A stretch of DNA of 64,000 nt from Casuarius casuarius. Lineage: Eukaryota; Chordata; Aves; Casuariiformes; Casuariidae. The notes under the pieces were generated by a model. The model was not told where the DNA came from. It did no database searches and was given only the letters and a program-made list of their open reading frames with translations. The translations under genes were made by a program, and so were the position numbers. The stretch lies in contig PTFA01000009.1 in the NCBI GenBank assembly GCA_003342895.1, positions 8,514,677 to 8,578,676 of the forward strand, in the 5' to 3' direction. Positions 62,461 through 64,000 of this stretch are shown here, piece after piece. How positions within the stretch are numbered: position 1 is the stretch's first letter; each line of letters begins with the position of its first letter.

Positions 62461-64000
62461 GTTTCTCTCCAATAAAGTCAAAATGGTCAACATTCGAGAA
62501 AAAAAAAGAAAGCAACAAGCTGCTTAGTGCTATCAAAAAAAACAGTAAGGATTTTTTTTTCTTAAAATGAAACCTTCTTTCAGAATGAAAAGAATAAAAA
62601 GCCAATAGAAATACCACAAACCATATGGCCTTGACATTAGCTGACTGAAGTTATCCAACATGAATGCTATTGAGTTACTCCTCTTCTTCCTGCAAGGTTC
62701 CACAGCTGTCAGTAACCTGAACTTTAATAAATTCATGGCCTCATTTTAGAATGTATTTAGGTAAAGGCCAAATTATCTTAGAAAATAAATACATCCCACC
62801 AAAAATCTGAAGTACGTGAATTCTTATTTGCATCCTTTTCAGGACCAGAAAATAATTGTGTTCATTATACGTTACAGTTCATTAACTGACTTTCATTTCC
62901 TAATACTAGTAAGCCGATTTTGGCATTTTGTTGGTGACTGAGTTTTGGCTGGTGTTAGTTACAGTGAGCAGTATAAGAATATACAATCTGAACAAACCAT
63001 GGATGATAACAAAAACTACTCTTCTTGGTAAATCAGTGTCAAAAGGTACTTGAATAAGAGCATGGCAGATTTAACATTTAACTTTGCAGGCTACTTCAGT
63101 TTGTGTTTTGAGCCATTCAGCCATAGAAATACTAAACAAAGATTAATACTTCAAGATCCTTCTCAAACGAGTAACGTTTTTTCTCTGTTCTTGCAGCTGA
63201 GTGACACACTGCTAAAAAACAAACTCAAAACAAAAAAAATCCAGGTGATATAATTCATTTTATGAATTTATGAATAAAATAATATTTTGTTAGAATGCAC
63301 TAGTTCCATGGTTGCTGCTACTGCTGAGACTCGTTTTGTTGGGAATGGCTACCATTCTCCCAATGCCCATTTACTGCTCTGGCAGGAAGCAACAAAGTCC
63401 CTACCCAGCATCAGCTAATAAAGTTCACACTAAATGGGGTGTCTGTATGCTGCTCTTGAGGGTGAGCCCTTTGCTGCTTGCCCATTTGCTCAGCTATCTA
63501 TCTCAAACCTTCTGGCATATGTTGTATTTCTGACAACTATAGTAAGTGTTATTCATACCGAAAGAGATTTTAAGTAACTGGGGAAAAAATGTATAACAAA
63601 CTTAACACACTGCTGACCTCTCTGCTCACAAATGGAAAGCTCCCACTTCTGTCATCTCCCTGGCTGAAATTCAAAGAGAGCTTGTAAAGTTCTGTGATAC
63701 TCCTCTGCACAGCGAATGTGTTAGCAGAGTTGCTAACTACATGGTCCAGAAGCTGGTTACAAGAATCGGTCTTAAAAAATTTCTTAAAATTCTAGTGATT
63801 CCAAACTTTTATTAAAAACGTAGTAAGGAGCTAGGATAGATCACAGATGTTGAGATCCAGCCTAATCTATAGTTTAGGAAGGTGATCTTCTCTGCCAAAT
63901 TAAATTATTTTAAAAGAGCTCAATTACTCACTTCTCTCTTCCAAGGAGACTTCAATAATCTGAGTGCCCTGAATGTCTTTTTATATCTACACACCTCTGT
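62461..64000. other. noncoding DNA, nothing recognised
   Basis: AT-rich unique-looking sequence to the window edge. Frames of 67-73 codons at 63,050-63,253 and 63,312-63,533 are short and without domains. No repeat family is recognised. Confidence 0.65.

Noticed and set aside
1..64000. CRISPR array, prophage, operon or bacterial mobile system
   Set aside because: There are no regularly spaced direct repeats, no long coding frames and no ribosome-binding-site-linked gene strings. Composition and CR1 content indicate vertebrate nuclear DNA.
1..64000. Endogenous retrovirus
   Set aside because: I saw no paired LTRs, primer-binding site with polypurine tract, or gag/pol-type motifs. The only reverse transcriptase blocks belong to the CR1 LINE copy.

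Overview
The window looks like nuclear DNA of an amniote, most likely a bird, and I find no protein-coding gene or structural RNA gene in it. It is AT-rich, poor in CpG and broken by stop codons in every frame. It has no L1/Alu-type repeats and few interspersed repeats overall. The clearest mobile element is a decayed CR1 LINE, the dominant LINE family of birds, turtles and crocodilians. The low repeat density favours a bird; that assignment is inference.

Layout. 1-16,650 is unique-looking noncoding DNA with a few short, weak CR1-like scraps (near 2,830-3,063), a Pol III B-box-like site (3,995) and a slightly GC-richer patch (9,640-9,900). 16,650-17,772 is a 5'-truncated, plus-strand CR1 copy whose reverse transcriptase reading frame is shifted through all three frames. 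17,773-39,500 is again unique-looking sequence with three weak minus-strand CR1-like stubs (31,764; 32,865; 33,500) and GC-richer patches at 25,340-25,540 and 30,540-30,870. At 39,770-40,004 a purine-rich tract is followed by a small cluster of TAGG-type repeats and a palindrome. 40,005-46,020 carries a 16-bp tandem repeat, a near-perfect hairpin with 16-bp arms (42,784-42,824) and an 11-bp tandem repeat. 46,021-46,320 and 52,800-53,120 are GC-richer patches of unknown origin. The last 12 kb holds an L2-like scrap, a purine/pyrimidine alternating microsatellite, a probable non-autonomous hAT element with inverted ends and an 8-bp target duplication (61,412-61,607), and two MIR-like SINE pieces in opposite orientations (62,255-62,460).

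The most informative large-scale signal is strand asymmetry. Sampled by eye, the plus strand has more C than G and more A than T over roughly the first 48 kb, and this weakens or reverses beyond about 49 kb. That would fit a long intron of a minus-strand gene ending, or starting, near 48-50 kb. No exon can be pointed to.

No operon, CRISPR array, virus or other previously undescribed system was seen. The findings are repeat-level and composition-level observations, and most are modest.
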